In this document: one piece after another, positions 8,424-17,909 of the stretch | Layout of the letters: every line of letters starts with the position of its first letter | Position numbering within the stretch: the first letter of the stretch is position 1 | Assembly: GCA_026710105.1 (NCBI GenBank) | Contig: JAPORR010000041.1 | Location: 1-52,112, forward strand | Source: Alphaproteobacteria bacterium | GTDB taxonomy: Bacteria; Pseudomonadota; Alphaproteobacteria; Bin95 | Reading direction: 5' to 3' | DNA: 52,112 nt | Notes under the pieces: generated by a model | The model's database searches: none | Told to the model about the DNA's origin: nothing | Seen by the model: the letters and a program-made list of their open reading frames with translations, nothing else | Made by a program: the position numbers and the translations under genes

Positions 8424-8447
8424 GGCGGAGCCGTCGCGGGCTCCGCC
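8424..8447 (+). terminator. GC-rich hairpin after the binding-protein gene
   Basis: A perfect nine-base inverted repeat GGCGGAGCC / GGCTCCGCC with a six-base loop (8433-8438) begins 21 bases past the binding-protein stop and is followed by a pyrimidine-rich run ending in CCCCTTTT. The T-run is about ten bases from the stem, so it is not a textbook intrinsic terminator. It may be a partial terminator or an mRNA 3'-end stabiliser that raises binding-protein dosage relative to livF. Confidence 0.5.
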
Positions 8448-8486
8448 GCTTCGCCCCTTTTCAACCGGCGGCCCGAGCGCGGAGCG

Positions 8487-9278
8487 ATGCTGAATCTCAA
8501 CAATATCGAGGTCGTTTACGACAATGTGATCCTGGTGCTGAAGGGCTGCTCGATCAAGGTGCCCGAAGGCCGGATCACGACCGTGCTCGGGGCCAACGGC
8601 GCCGGCAAGACCACCACGCTCAAGGCGATTTCCGGCCTTTTGAAACCGGAGCGCGGCGCGGTCACGCGCGGCTCCATCGACCTTGAGGGCGAGCGCATCG
8701 ACCAGTTCGAAGCCCACGATATCGTCAAAAAGGGCATCGTGCAGGTTTTCGAGGGGCGCCGCGTCTTCGCCAATCTCTCCGCCGAGGAGAACCTGATCGC
8801 CGGCGGACACATCCAGCCGGGCTCGGTCGTCAGGGAGCGCATGGACCTGGTTTACGGCTATTTCCCGCGGGTGGCGGAACGCCGGCATGTGCAGGCGGGC
8901 TATCTCTCCGGCGGCGAGCAGCAGATGCTGGCGATCGGCCGCGCCCTCATGTCAGACCCGAGGATCATCCTGCTCGACGAACCGTCATTGGGCCTCGCCC
9001 CGATGGTCGTGGAGGAGATTTTCGGCATTATCGGCAAGCTCAACAAGGAGCAGGGGGTGACGGTGCTGCTGGTGGAGCAGAACGCGACGCTGGCGCTCGC
9101 CCTCGCCGACCACGGTTATGTGATGGAGAACGGCGCTATCGTCATGGACGGTCCGGCCGCCGATCTCAGCGAGAACGCCGACATCAAGGAGTTCTATCTC
9201 GGCATCTCCGAGCATGGCGAGAAGAAGTCCTACCGGAATGTCAAGCACTATCGCCGCCGCAAGCGCTGGCTCAATTAG
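8487..9278 (+). CDS. livF: ABC transporter ATP-binding protein, LivF type
   Basis: A 263-residue second ATPase of the HAAT importer. Walker A GANGAGKTT is at 35-43, signature LSGGE at 140-144, and Walker B IILLDEPSLGLAP at about 160-172. The segment IVQVFEGRRVFANLSAEENL is the LivF-type Q-loop (LivF has EGR, LivG has TFQN). The C-terminus extends past the usual LivF end with a basic tail (KKSYRNVKHYRRRKRW) whose role is unknown. GGAG precedes the ATG. It is the last gene of the cluster; a 226-base gap follows before pyrB. Confidence 0.93.
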   Translation: MLNLNNIEVVYDNVILVLKGCSIKVPEGRITTVLGANGAGKTTTLKAISGLLKPERGAVTRGSIDLEGERIDQFEAHDIVKKGIVQVFEGRRVFANLSAEENLIAGGHIQPGSVVRERMDLVYGYFPRVAERRHVQAGYLSGGEQQMLAIGRALMSDPRIILLDEPSLGLAPMVVEEIFGIIGKLNKEQGVTVLLVEQNATLALALADHGYVMENGAIVMDGPAADLSENADIKEFYLGISEHGEKKSYRNVKHYRRRKRWLN

Positions 9279-9504
9279 AGCGAAGCAGGATAGCCCGGCG
9301 TCACTCCGCCTGGCGCAGGGTGCAGATCTCACTCATCGCCACGGAGAGTGATATTCACAGCCGCTTCGACAAGGGCCGGCGAACAGAAGGCCGCTAGCAC
9401 AGCAATGTGCCGATGAAGCGTCGCCGCTTCGCGCGTGATTCATCCACAATGCCCCGGCGGAGGCCTCTTGATCGGCAGGCGAATCTCCCGCAGAAAGCGG
9501 ATTC
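9279..9504. other. Intergenic gap between livF and pyrB
   Basis: No convincing gene, tRNA or strong terminator was seen in this 226-base stretch. It must contain the pyrB promoter, but no clear -35/-10 pair stands out in the GC-rich sequence. The pyrB start has only a weak ribosome binding site (GAAAGCGGA). Confidence 0.4.
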
Positions 9505-10470
9505 ATGGCCGAGGTTGCTTCACACAGCTACCCACATCGCCATCTACTCGGCATTGAGGGCCTCGCGCCCAGCGAGATTTTCACCCTGCTCGACCTTTCG
9601 GAGAGCTATGTCGAGCAGAGTCGGCGCGACGACAAGAAGGTGGCGGTGCTGAAGGGGCGCACCGTCATCAATGTCTTCTTCGAGACCTCGACACGCACGC
9701 GCACAAGCTTCGAACTGGCCGGGAAAAGACTCGGCGCCGATGTCATCAACATTTCGCCGGACATCAGCGCCATCAAGAAGGGCGAGACGCTGCTCGACAC
9801 CGCGCTGACGCTGAACGCCATGCGGCCGGACCTGCTGGTGGTCCGCCACCCACAGTCAGGCGCCGTGCATCTCCTCGCGGAGAAGGTCGGCGGCGCGGTC
9901 ATCAATGCAGGTGACGGCTGGCACGAGCACCCGACCCAGGCCCTGCTCGACGCGCTGACCATCCGTCGGCGGCTCGGCGGCCTCTCCGGCCTCACGGTCG
10001 CGATTTGTGGCGATATCATGCACAGTCGCGTCGCGCGCTCGAACATCCACCTTTTCAACACTGTAGGCACGCGCGTGCGGGTCGTGGCGCCGCCGACCCT
10101 GCTGCCGGCGGAGATGGACCGGTTCGGCGTCGAGGTCTTCCACGAGATGCAGGCTGGCCTCGACGGTGTGGATATCGTGATGATGCTGCGCCTCCAGACG
10201 GAGCGGATGCAGGGCAGTTTCGTGCCGTCAGTGCGCGAATATTTCCGCTTTTTCGGCCTCGACGCCCGCAAGCTGGCAGCCGCCCGACCGGATGCGTTGG
10301 TGATGCATCCGGGGCCGATGAACAGGGGCGTGGAGATCGACAGCGATGTCGCCGACGACATTCACCGCTCGCTGATTCAGGAACAGGTGGAGATGGGCGT
10401 CGCGGTGCGCATGGCCTGCCTCGATCTGCTGACCCGCAAGCTGCAGTCGAACCACGCCGAGACCGCATGA
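9505..10470 (+). CDS. pyrB: Aspartate carbamoyltransferase catalytic subunit
   Basis: A 321-residue enzyme that condenses carbamoyl phosphate with aspartate in the second step of de novo pyrimidine synthesis. The carbamoyl-phosphate motif STRTRTSFE lies at 62-70. The HPTQALLDA motif is near residue 138, and the aspartate-binding [12 protein letters not shown] is near 271. The length matches the class of bacterial ATCases that assemble with a dihydroorotase-like partner. The last bases overlap the next gene (ATGA, 10467-10470), so the two chains are probably made together. No pyrI regulatory subunit is present. Confidence 0.95.
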   Translation: MAEVASHSYPHRHLLGIEGLAPSEIFTLLDLSESYVEQSRRDDKKVAVLKGRTVINVFFETSTRTRTSFELAGKRLGADVINISPDISAIKKGETLLDTALTLNAMRPDLLVVRHPQSGAVHLLAEKVGGAVINAGDGWHEHPTQALLDALTIRRRLGGLSGLTVAICGDIMHSRVARSNIHLFNTVGTRVRVVAPPTLLPAEMDRFGVEVFHEMQAGLDGVDIVMMLRLQTERMQGSFVPSVREYFRFFGLDARKLAAARPDALVMHPGPMNRGVEIDSDVADDIHRSLIQEQVEMGVAVRMACLDLLTRKLQSNHAETA

Positions 10471-11759
10471 CCAAGCGCACAACCCTCGTCAACGCCCGGC
10501 TGCTGGATCCGGCGTCGCGTCTCGACATGCCTGGCGGCATATTGATCGAGGATGGCCGGATTACCGCAATCGGCCCGTCGGTCACTGCCGGTGGCGTTCA
10601 GGTCGACGCAGCTGTCATCGATTGCGGTGGCGCCTGCGCGGCGCCCGGCCTGGTCGATATGCGGGTGCAATTAGGCGAGCCCGGGGGCGAGCATAAAGAA
10701 ACCATAGACAGCGGCAGCCTTGCCGCGGCAGCCGGCGGCGTCACCGCCGTCGTGGCCCTGCCGAACACCTCGCCGATCATCGACGATGTGCATGTCGTGG
10801 AGTTCATCGCCCGGCGGGCACGCGAAGTGCGGCGGGTCAAGGTGTTCGCCTATGGCGCACTCACCCGCGGGCTGAAGGGCGAGCAGCTAACCGAGATCGG
10901 CACGTTGAAAAATGCCGGCGCGCTTGCCTTCACCGACGGGCTGCGCGCCGTTTCCAGCGCCCGTGTCATGCGCCGGGCGCTCTCCTATGCGCAGACTTTC
11001 GACGCGCTCATCGTGCAGCACCCGGAAGAGCCCGAGCTCGCGCGCGACGGCGTGATGACCGAGGGCGAGATCGCAACTCGCCTCGGCCTGCCGGGCATCC
11101 CCGCGGCCGCGGAGGCGATGATGATCGACCGGGACCTGCGTCTAGTCGCGCTGACCGGCGGGCGCTACCACGCAGCCCATGTCACTACGGCCGAGGGTGT
11201 GGCGCTTATCCGCCGGGCCAAGCGCGAGGGCTGGCATGTGACATGCGACACGGCCCCGCATTATTTCGCACTCAACGAAACTTCGATCGGCGAATACCGG
11301 ACCTTCGGCAAGGTCTCGCCACCACTCCGGACGGAGGCGGACCGGCGCGCCGTGGTGGACGCGCTCGCCGACGGCACCATCGACGCCGTAGCGAGCGACC
11401 ACGACCCGCAAGACCAGGAGTCGAAGCGCCTGCCCTTTGGCGATGCGGAACCCGGGATCGTTGGACTCGAAAGCCTGTTGCCACTCTGTCTAGAGCTCTA
11501 CCACAACGGCCATATGCCGTTGCTCGACGTGCTGGAAAAGCTGACCTCGGCGCCGGCGGATCTGCTGGGCCTGCCTCTCGGCCGTCTGGCACCGGGCCGC
11601 GCGGGCGATGTTGTGGTCTTCGACCCGGACAGTCCCACACGCATCCTGGTGGACGCCTTCCGGAGCAAGTCAAAGAACTCACCCTTTGACCGCCGCCCGG
11701 TCCAGGGCCGGGTGCTCCGTACCATCGTGGACGGGCGGACAGTGTTCGAAGCCGGTTGA
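10467..11759 (+). CDS. pyrC: Dihydroorotase-like protein, probably non-catalytic (PyrC'/PyrX type)
   Basis: A 430-residue amidohydrolase-fold protein, ATG overlapping the pyrB stop. The family landmarks are present ([43 protein letters not shown]). However, the metal-binding HxH of active dihydroorotases (usually D-x-HxH-x-REPG) reads D64-M-R66-V-Q68-LGEPG, and the later DHAPH motif reads DHDPQ. Both losses point to a protein that cannot bind the usual zinc pair. In Pseudomonas, an inactive PyrC' of this type is needed to assemble ATCase. A structural role with PyrB is therefore likely, and a true dihydroorotase should be encoded elsewhere. Annotating it as an active PyrC would be misleading. 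Confidence 0.9.
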   Translation: MTKRTTLVNARLLDPASRLDMPGGILIEDGRITAIGPSVTAGGVQVDAAVIDCGGACAAPGLVDMRVQLGEPGGEHKETIDSGSLAAAAGGVTAVVALPNTSPIIDDVHVVEFIARRAREVRRVKVFAYGALTRGLKGEQLTEIGTLKNAGALAFTDGLRAVSSARVMRRALSYAQTFDALIVQHPEEPELARDGVMTEGEIATRLGLPGIPAAAEAMMIDRDLRLVALTGGRYHAAHVTTAEGVALIRRAKREGWHVTCDTAPHYFALNETSIGEYRTFGKVSPPLRTEADRRAVVDALADGTIDAVASDHDPQDQESKRLPFGDAEPGIVGLESLLPLCLELYHNGHMPLLDVLEKLTSAPADLLGLPLGRLAPGRAGDVVVFDPDSPTRILVDAFRSKSKNSPFDRRPVQGRVLRTIVDGRTVFEAG

Positions 11760-11846
11760 GCAGCCCCCTTTCGACAGGCAGATACGAACCCGGCGCTTCC
11801 CCAGCGCGCGTGACCGCGAAGATGTGATCAGGCCAGCGCCCGGAAC

Positions 11847-12755
11847 CTATTGCGAGGAACGAAGCCGTGGGTCGAGTACGTCGCGGAGCGCGTCACCGAA
11901 GAGATTGAAGCCGAACACGGCGAGCGTGATCGCAAGGCCGGGGAAGACCGCAACCCAGGGCGCGCTTTCGGCGAATTCCTCAGCCCCACCCTGCAGCATC
12001 AGCCCCCAGGCTGGCGTCGGCTCCTGTACGCCAAGACCGAGATAGGAAAGCGACGCCTCGGTCAGGATCGCCTGCCCCACAAAGGCCGTAATCATGATGA
12101 GGAAGGGCGCCATCACATTCGGTGCCATGTGGCGCAGGATGATGCGCGCATGGCCAAAGCCGCAGGCCTTCGCCGCGTCGATATAGGGGATTTCGCGGAT
12201 CTGGAGCGCGGAGGATCGCACCACACGCGCACATCTCGGCACAAAGGGCACGATGATCGCCAGGATCACATTCTCTGTGCCAGTGCCGAGGATCGACACC
12301 ACTGCCAGCGCCATGATGACCAGCGGGAAGGCCATGAAAACATCCATCACGCGCTGGAATATGAGGTCGAACAACCCACCAAAATAAGCGCTGGAAACGC
12401 CCAGAATGAGGCCCAAAATCCCTCCTACGGCCGCAGACGCAAAACCGACAAACAACGCCGTACGGGCACCATAAACGATGCGGGAATAGACATCGCGGCC
12501 AAGCATGTCGGTGCCGAAAATGTAATTCCCATCCGGCGGTGCGAGCATGTATTCATAGGAATTGAGCAGCGGGTCATATGGGGTGACAATGTCGGCGAAT
12601 ATCGCCATGAGCACCATCAGCACTACGATGATGGCGCCAGCCACGCCCACCGGTTGCTTGCGCGCCATATCTCGCAGTTTGACATGCCAGGGCTTGAGCG
12701 CCGCCGGCTCTTCGAACATGGCTACCGCGAGGCGTCCTTCCGAGAGAGTCGCCAT
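11847..12755 (-). CDS. Dipeptide/oligopeptide ABC transporter permease, DppC type
   Basis: A 302-residue inner-membrane permease with about six membrane segments. It opens with a cytoplasmic tail and the OppC_N segment (PVGVAGAIIVVLMVLMAIFA, then DIVTPYDP). FGTDMLGRDVYSRIVYGART is diagnostic for DppC/OppC. The EAA-type loop EIPYIDAAKACGFGHARIIL and the ending FGDALRDVLDPRLR are canonical. AGGAGGG seven to eight bases before ATG 12755 fixes the start. It is the last gene of a five-gene minus-strand operon and begins eight bases after the DppB-type stop. It converges with pyrC. Confidence 0.93.
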   Translation of the reverse strand: MATLSEGRLAVAMFEEPAALKPWHVKLRDMARKQPVGVAGAIIVVLMVLMAIFADIVTPYDPLLNSYEYMLAPPDGNYIFGTDMLGRDVYSRIVYGARTALFVGFASAAVGGILGLILGVSSAYFGGLFDLIFQRVMDVFMAFPLVIMALAVVSILGTGTENVILAIIVPFVPRCARVVRSSALQIREIPYIDAAKACGFGHARIILRHMAPNVMAPFLIMITAFVGQAILTEASLSYLGLGVQEPTPAWGLMLQGGAEEFAESAPWVAVFPGLAITLAVFGFNLFGDALRDVLDPRLRSSQ

Positions 12756-12763
12756 GAGCCCTC

Positions 12764-13735
12764 CTAGCTGTAGCGGATGCGCGGGTCGAGCACCGCGTAA
12801 AGGATATCGACCACGAGATTGACGAGAACGAAGATAGTGACCACCAGCATCACCAGCGACTGGGTCATCACATAATCCTGGTTGGTCACTGATTCGACGA
12901 ACAGCTTGCCTATGCCGTTCAGGTTGAAGACCTGCTCTGTCACCACAAGGCCGCCCATCAGGAAGGCGAATTCGATGCCGATGATCGTCACCACCGGCAG
13001 CAGTGAATTGCGCAACGCATGACGGTTGATAATCATCTTTTCAAGCAAGCCCTTGGCGCGGGCCGTGCGCACATAATCCTCGCGCAGCACTTCCAGCAGC
13101 GCCGAGCGCGTCATGCGGGTCGCCACAGCGGAGTAGCGGTAGCCCGTAGCGACCGCAGGCCAGATCAGCATCGACAGGTTGTAGCCGGGATCTTCCCATA
13201 ACGGCCGGTAATCGATGGGTGGCATCCAGGGTGTGCCGGTCCAGGCTTGGGTCGTTATCAGCAGACCCAGGATGATAATGATTCCCAGCCAGAAGGAGGG
13301 GATGGCAATGCCGGCGATGCTAATCGTGCGGACCAGATAGTCGATCCAGGTGTTCTGCTTGATCGCCGAAATCGTGCCCAGCGGAATGGCGACGATAATG
13401 GAGACCAATGTCGCCATGATCGCGATCTGGAGCGAGAGTTCGAAGCGCAGTCCGATTTCAAAGGCAACCGGCCGGCCTGTCCACATCGATTCGCCGAAGT
13501 TGAAGGTGAAGAAACTCGCGAGGAAATCGACGAGCTGGAGATGCAGCGGATCGTTGAGACCGAGCTGGATCTTGCATTGCTCCAGCGCCACCGGGTCGAT
13601 CCACTCGCCGCCGCCGCCAAGCCGAAGCTGGCACACGTCGCCAGGAACCGCACGCAGCAGCAGGAACACCAGCACTGCGGCACCGAACAGAGTCGGGATC
13701 AGCAACAGCAGGCGCTTGATGACATATTTGTACAT
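12764..13735 (-). CDS. Dipeptide/oligopeptide ABC transporter permease, DppB type
   Basis: A 323-residue permease that begins with MYKYVIKRLLLLIPTLFGAA, the family N-terminus. A periplasmic loop with EQCKIQLGLNDPLHLQLVDF follows, then six membrane segments. The EAA loop (LREDYVRTARAKGLLEKMII) and VVTEQVFNLNGIGKL are canonical. It ends LYAVLDPRIRYS. A GAGG lies about ten bases upstream of the ATG. Sixty-six bases containing a strong hairpin separate it from the binding-protein gene upstream. It pairs with the DppC-type protein encoded eight bases downstream. Confidence 0.93.
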   Translation of the reverse strand: MYKYVIKRLLLLIPTLFGAAVLVFLLLRAVPGDVCQLRLGGGGEWIDPVALEQCKIQLGLNDPLHLQLVDFLASFFTFNFGESMWTGRPVAFEIGLRFELSLQIAIMATLVSIIVAIPLGTISAIKQNTWIDYLVRTISIAGIAIPSFWLGIIIILGLLITTQAWTGTPWMPPIDYRPLWEDPGYNLSMLIWPAVATGYRYSAVATRMTRSALLEVLREDYVRTARAKGLLEKMIINRHALRNSLLPVVTIIGIEFAFLMGGLVVTEQVFNLNGIGKLFVESVTNQDYVMTQSLVMLVVTIFVLVNLVVDILYAVLDPRIRYS

Positions 13736-13759
13736 GAATGAACGCCTCTAAGAGAGGAA

Positions 13760-13787
13760 GCGCCGCCCCGGTTTCCCGGAGCGGCGC
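13760..13787 (-). terminator. GC-rich hairpin after the peptide-binding protein gene
   Basis: The gap between the binding-protein stop and the DppB-type start holds an inverted repeat. The outer stem is GCGCCGC / GCGGCGC (13760-13766 with 13781-13787), with one mismatch, then an inner CCGG/CCGG stem and a four-base loop. No T-run follows on the minus strand. As after the Liv binding-protein gene, this may protect or partly terminate the binding-protein message so that it is made in excess over the permeases. Confidence 0.5.
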
Positions 13788-13801
13788 GAGAGGTCGGGCG
13801 T

Positions 13802-15490
13802 TCAGCCGCCCAGTTCGTCCATGGTGCGCTGCTTGCGCTCTTCGTCCGGAACATCGAGCCAGACCTGGTCCAGGGACTGGTTCAGGTAGTGAGACGGCGC
13901 GATCTTCCAGCCCTTCACAAAGGACCGGTGTGGGTTGATCTTGTGCCACCACAGCACCTGTCCGAAATGCGCTTCGTCATGCAGGACACGCTTTTCGAAC
14001 TTTCTGTAGAGTTCCGCCTGCTTCGCCGGATCACCTTCCCGGTTCATCTGGTCGTACCATTCGTCCAGAACCGGGTCGGTATAATAGCCGCGATTGTCTG
14101 CCGCTCTTTCCTTCGAAATCCAGGCGCCGGCATCGACGATCGGGTTCACGACGCTCTGGCAAGATGGCCAGATCGCCACATCGAATGCATCCGGATCGCG
14201 CAAGCCCGCATACCACGGACCAGTCGGAACAACGACCTGTTCGACATTAAGGCCGACCTGTTTCCACTGATCCAACATCCAGGTGCCAACGACCTTGTAG
14301 GGCTGATCAACCGCACGGTTCCAGATTTTGAACGACGCGCCTTCCGCACCGGCTTCCTTGAGAAGCTCGCGGGCCTTCTCCCGGCTCTTCTCGATATCGG
14401 GCCAGTAGCCATAATAGGTCTTGAGTGTTGCCTCATCCGTTGCCAACGGATGGCCTGGCAGAGCAAGGCCGCCCACCGTCTTGACGATCGCAATCTTGGA
14501 CAGATAGTTGGATGCGCCCCAACGATCGAGCGCCAGTGTCATAGCCTGCCGGACGCGCTTGTCCTGGAAGAGTGGCTTGGTCTGGTTTCCCGCATAGCCG
14601 AAGGTGCAGTTCCAAGCGCTTTCCTGGACCGTGATGTCGTCGCCAAGCGCCTTGACGAGATCATCGCGGGATTTCGGCGGGAAGCCCCGGAATTCGATAT
14701 CGGCCCGCCCACCGCGAATCGCCTGGATACGAACCGACATCTTCGGGGCCGAGATTGCCTTGAAGCCATCAAGATAGGGCTTGCCTTCGTGATGATATTT
14801 CTCGTGACGCTTGCCCAGAACATGCGAACCCGGCTGGTGCTCCACGAAAGAGAACGCCCCAGTGCCATTGATATTGTTCTGATGCCACTTCATGCCGTAT
14901 TGTGGATCCTTGCCTTCAGGGTCCACTCGCTCCAGATCCTTCTTCGCATAGACGAAGTTGAAGGGCGTCGCCACCATGGGCATGAAGCCTGGCGAAGCAT
15001 ATTTCAGGTCGAACTGGACCGTGAAGTCGTCCGGTGCCGAAATCTTCTCCACCATAGCGAAGCGGCTGACCCGGTTGCTCAGAATGCCTTCTGGCGGGAA
15101 GACAATCTTGTTGTAGGTCGCAACGATGTCATGCGCCGTCAGGGGCGTGCCGTCATGGAATTCCGCACCCTGGCGAATCTTGAAGGTGTAGGTCTTGCCG
15201 TCATTGGTCGCTGTCGGCACATCGCCTTCGCACAAGTCGCAGATGAAGTTTGACGACTGCGGATCATCCGGGTTGACGCGGATTAGCAGGCTGTAAAATG
15301 GCCGGATCGGATGGATCATGCCGAAGGTTGACTCACGATGCCCGTCATAGGATGGGATCTTGGAGCCGACGACAATGCGCAGCACGCCGCCCTGTTTCGG
15401 CTCTTCGGCCGATGCCGCCACGATGCCGCCTGCGGCAACGGCTGCTCCGAGCCCGGCCGTCATGGCCAGTCTGGTGAAGCTCGTTTTCAT
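13802..15490 (-). CDS. Peptide ABC transporter substrate-binding protein, family 5
   Basis: A 562-residue periplasmic solute-binding protein (SBP_bac_5, DppA/OppA-like). ATG 15490 follows GGGAGGT and gives a Sec signal peptide ending in ASA at about residue 28. The mature chain starts EEPKQGGVLRIVVG. Family-5 features include TYTFKIRQGAEFHDGTPLTA, DIVATYNKI and VRQAMTLALDR. It is somewhat longer than the usual 500-540 residues. The substrate class is not decidable from motifs; glutathione, peptides, nickel or opines are all handled by this family. The gene lies between the ATPase and permease genes, an order (D-F-A-B-C) different from the classical dppABCDF. Confidence 0.9.
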   Translation of the reverse strand: MKTSFTRLAMTAGLGAAVAAGGIVAASAEEPKQGGVLRIVVGSKIPSYDGHRESTFGMIHPIRPFYSLLIRVNPDDPQSSNFICDLCEGDVPTATNDGKTYTFKIRQGAEFHDGTPLTAHDIVATYNKIVFPPEGILSNRVSRFAMVEKISAPDDFTVQFDLKYASPGFMPMVATPFNFVYAKKDLERVDPEGKDPQYGMKWHQNNINGTGAFSFVEHQPGSHVLGKRHEKYHHEGKPYLDGFKAISAPKMSVRIQAIRGGRADIEFRGFPPKSRDDLVKALGDDITVQESAWNCTFGYAGNQTKPLFQDKRVRQAMTLALDRWGASNYLSKIAIVKTVGGLALPGHPLATDEATLKTYYGYWPDIEKSREKARELLKEAGAEGASFKIWNRAVDQPYKVVGTWMLDQWKQVGLNVEQVVVPTGPWYAGLRDPDAFDVAIWPSCQSVVNPIVDAGAWISKERAADNRGYYTDPVLDEWYDQMNREGDPAKQAELYRKFEKRVLHDEAHFGQVLWWHKINPHRSFVKGWKIAPSHYLNQSLDQVWLDVPDEERKQRTMDELGG

Positions 15491-15612
15491 ATTGGGTAAG
15501 CTACCTCCCTGTTTTGCAGGCCCCCATAATGGACCCGGCTGCGTGGCAGGCGTCATGACGCCCTTCTGTTCCGCCCCTGCGCCCCTGCGCGTTCTTGGCG
15601 GCACTCCTGTTG

Positions 15613-16626
15613 CTACACCTCCGTGCAGGCAACCCAATGGCCCGGCTTCACCTCGCGGAAAGCCGGGACCGCTTTCGGGCATCCCTCCACCACGATGTCG
15701 CAGCGTGGATGGAAGACGCAGCCCGAAGGCGGATTGATCGGACTCGGAATCTCGCCCTTGATGATCTGGTGCGCGCGAGCCTGCTCAATCACCGGGTCGG
15801 GGATCGGAACGGCCTCCAGCAGCGCTCTGGTATAGGGATGCTTCGGGTTGTCGAACAGCTCATCCGTTTCCGCGAGCTCGACCATCTTGCCCAGATACAT
15901 CACCGCCACCCGGTGGCAGATATGGCGCACCACCGACAGGTCGTGGCTGATGAAGAGATAGGTCAGGTCGAATTCGTCCCGTAGATCTTCCAGCAAGTTG
16001 ATGACCTGCGCCTGGATCGACACGTCGAGTGCCGATACCGCCTCGTCGCAGACGATGAAGTCCGGCTCCAGCCCGAGGGCGCGGGCAATGCCGACGCGCT
16101 GGCGCTGGCCGCCCGACATCTCATGCGGGTAGCGGTCCGCAAAGGCCGGGTTGAGACCGCAGACCGCCAGCAACTCACGCACTCGCTGATCGCGTTTCGC
16201 CTTGTCTGGGATCAGACCGTGGACACGGATCGGTTCACCGATGATCTCGCCGATCTTGAGGCGCGGATTGAGCGAGCTGTAGGGATCCTGGAAGATCACC
16301 TGGATTCGCCGGCGTATGGCGCGCAGCTCGTCGCCCTTGAGTCCGCTCAACTCGCGGCCCTCGAAGAGGATGGAACCCGCTGTCGGCCGCTCCAGTTGTA
16401 GGATGCAACGGCCGGTCGTGGTCTTGCCGCAACCGGACTCGCCGACGAGACCCAGCGTCTCGCCCCGGCGGATTTCGAAATTGATGCCGTCCACGGCCTT
16501 CACATGCGCGACGACCCGGCGCAGTACGACTCCTTCCGTCACCGGAAAATGCATCTTGAGGCCGTCGACCGAGATCAGAACATCGTCGGAGACGGTCCCG
16601 CGATGACTCGTCGCAATGTCGTTCAC
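15613..16626 (-). CDS. Peptide ABC transporter ATP-binding protein, DppF type
   Basis: A 337-residue ATPase. Walker [10 protein letters not shown] is at 62-70, the signature is [15 protein letters not shown], and Walker B is [12 protein letters not shown]. The C-terminal oligopeptide-transporter extension has the cysteine pattern [20 protein letters not shown]. The GTG at 16626 is preferred because it overlaps the stop of the upstream ATPase gene (GTGA, 16623-16626), indicating translational coupling. The frame upstream of it is opposite the end of that gene and unlikely to be used. It should form a heterodimer with the DppD-type ATPase. Confidence 0.92.
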   Translation of the reverse strand: MNDIATSHRGTVSDDVLISVDGLKMHFPVTEGVVLRRVVAHVKAVDGINFEIRRGETLGLVGESGCGKTTTGRCILQLERPTAGSILFEGRELSGLKGDELRAIRRRIQVIFQDPYSSLNPRLKIGEIIGEPIRVHGLIPDKAKRDQRVRELLAVCGLNPAFADRYPHEMSGGQRQRVGIARALGLEPDFIVCDEAVSALDVSIQAQVINLLEDLRDEFDLTYLFISHDLSVVRHICHRVAVMYLGKMVELAETDELFDNPKHPYTRALLEAVPIPDPVIEQARAHQIIKGEIPSPINPPSGCVFHPRCDIVVEGCPKAVPAFREVKPGHWVACTEV

Positions 16627-17618
16627 GCGACCTGCTCCAGCCCGGCCGCGATTTCCTGCGAACGGAAGCAGGCCGCCCGGTGGCCGTCGCCCACATAGGC
16701 CAGTTCTGGAAACGCCTGGGCGCATTCCTCCTGCGCAAAGCGACAGCGCGGCCGGAAGGAGCAGCTTCCGTCGAGGCGTGTCAGGTCCGGCGGCTGTCCC
16801 TCGACGGGATCGAGTTTGGCAGAGCGCTGCTGGTCCACGCGCGGCACCGAGTTGAGCAGGGCCAGCGTATAGGGGTGGCGCGGCCGGTGATAGACATCCT
16901 CCGCCGTGCCGGTCTCGATGATCTTGCCTGCATACATCACATTCACCCGGTCGGCATAGCGGGCGACCACGCCGAGATTGTGGGTGATGATAATCATTGC
17001 CACGCCGAGCTCGCGGGTTAGGTTCTTCATCAACTCCAGGATCTGTGCCTGGATCGTGACATCCAGCGCCGTTGTCGGTTCGTCAGCAATAATCAGCTTG
17101 GGCTCGCAAGCGAGCGCCATCGCGATCATCACTCGCTGGCGCATCCCGCCCGACAGATGGTGTGGATACTGCTCCAACCGGCGCGGCGGGTCGGAAATGC
17201 CGACCATTTCCATCAGTTCCAGCGCACGCGACGCCGCCTTCTGCTCGCTATAGCCGAGGTGGTGAACGACGGTCTCGGTCAATTGCGTGCCGATGGAAAG
17301 AACGGGATTGAGCGATGTCATCGGCTCTTGGAAGATTATACCAATATGCCGCCCACGCACCTCGCGGATTTCCCGGTCACTAAGCTCCAGCAAATTGCGG
17401 CCCATGAAACCGATGCGCCCGCCGACGATTCTGCCCGGCGGGTCTGCCACAAGCCGCAATATCGACAGCGCCGAAACCGACTTGCCACAGCCGGACTCGC
17501 CGACCACCGCAACCGTCTCGCCCTCTTCCACTGTGTAGGAAATACCGTCAACAGCGAGGACAGTCCCCGCCGATGTGAAGAACTGCGTCTTCAGTTCGTC
17601 GATTTCGAGAAGAGCCAC
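16623..17618 (-). CDS. Peptide ABC transporter ATP-binding protein, DppD type
   Basis: A 331-residue ATPase from GTG 17618, which GGGAGG precedes by a few bases. A TTG at 17660 is possible but less likely. Walker A GESGCGKS is at about 40-47. The [19 protein letters not shown]-loop region, [15 protein letters not shown] signature and [14 protein letters not shown] Walker B follow. The C-terminal [20 protein letters not shown] segment is typical of DppD/OppD. It is the first gene of the minus-strand peptide importer operon. The promoter must lie in or near the short region shared with the divergent Bfd-type gene (17619-17732). Confidence 0.92.
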   Translation of the reverse strand: MALLEIDELKTQFFTSAGTVLAVDGISYTVEEGETVAVVGESGCGKSVSALSILRLVADPPGRIVGGRIGFMGRNLLELSDREIREVRGRHIGIIFQEPMTSLNPVLSIGTQLTETVVHHLGYSEQKAASRALELMEMVGISDPPRRLEQYPHHLSGGMRQRVMIAMALACEPKLIIADEPTTALDVTIQAQILELMKNLTRELGVAMIIITHNLGVVARYADRVNVMYAGKIIETGTAEDVYHRPRHPYTLALLNSVPRVDQQRSAKLDPVEGQPPDLTRLDGSCSFRPRCRFAQEECAQAFPELAYVGDGHRAACFRSQEIAAGLEQVA

Positions 17619-17732
17619 ACAACCTCCCGCCCTGCCCCGGAGCGACGCCTCACGCTTCAACTACGCACAGCGGACCGTATGCACTGGATTCTACCTTGTC
17701 AATCGTGCCGCTTGCGGCCCATTTTGGCAGAT

Positions 17733-17909
17733 ATGTGGGTCTGTCTCTGCAATGACCTTTCGGTGGCAGCCGTCGAAGACGCGTGCAGCGCCGGTGCCAG
17801 GCGCGTGGCCGAAGTGTTCCGCCGCCATGCCTGCACGCCCATTTGCGGCAATTGCGTCGAGACGATCCGCACTATGCTCGACCATGCGAGGGAGGACGAA
17901 GAAGAATGA
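17733..17909 (+). CDS. bfd: Bfd-type [2Fe-2S] ferredoxin
   Basis: A 58-residue protein from ATG 17733 with the BFD-like [2Fe-2S] motif C4-x-C6, then C38-x2-C41 with 31 residues between the pairs. The surrounding text (VCLCNDLS and CTPICGNCVETIR) matches bacterioferritin-associated ferredoxins, which release iron from bacterioferritin by donating electrons to its haem. No bacterioferritin gene is nearby. Its stop overlaps the ATG of the MaoC gene (ATGA, 17906-17909), so the two are coupled, which is an odd pairing. The peptide importer operon diverges from it. Confidence 0.82.
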   Translation: MWVCLCNDLSVAAVEDACSAGARRVAEVFRRHACTPICGNCVETIRTMLDHAREDEEE

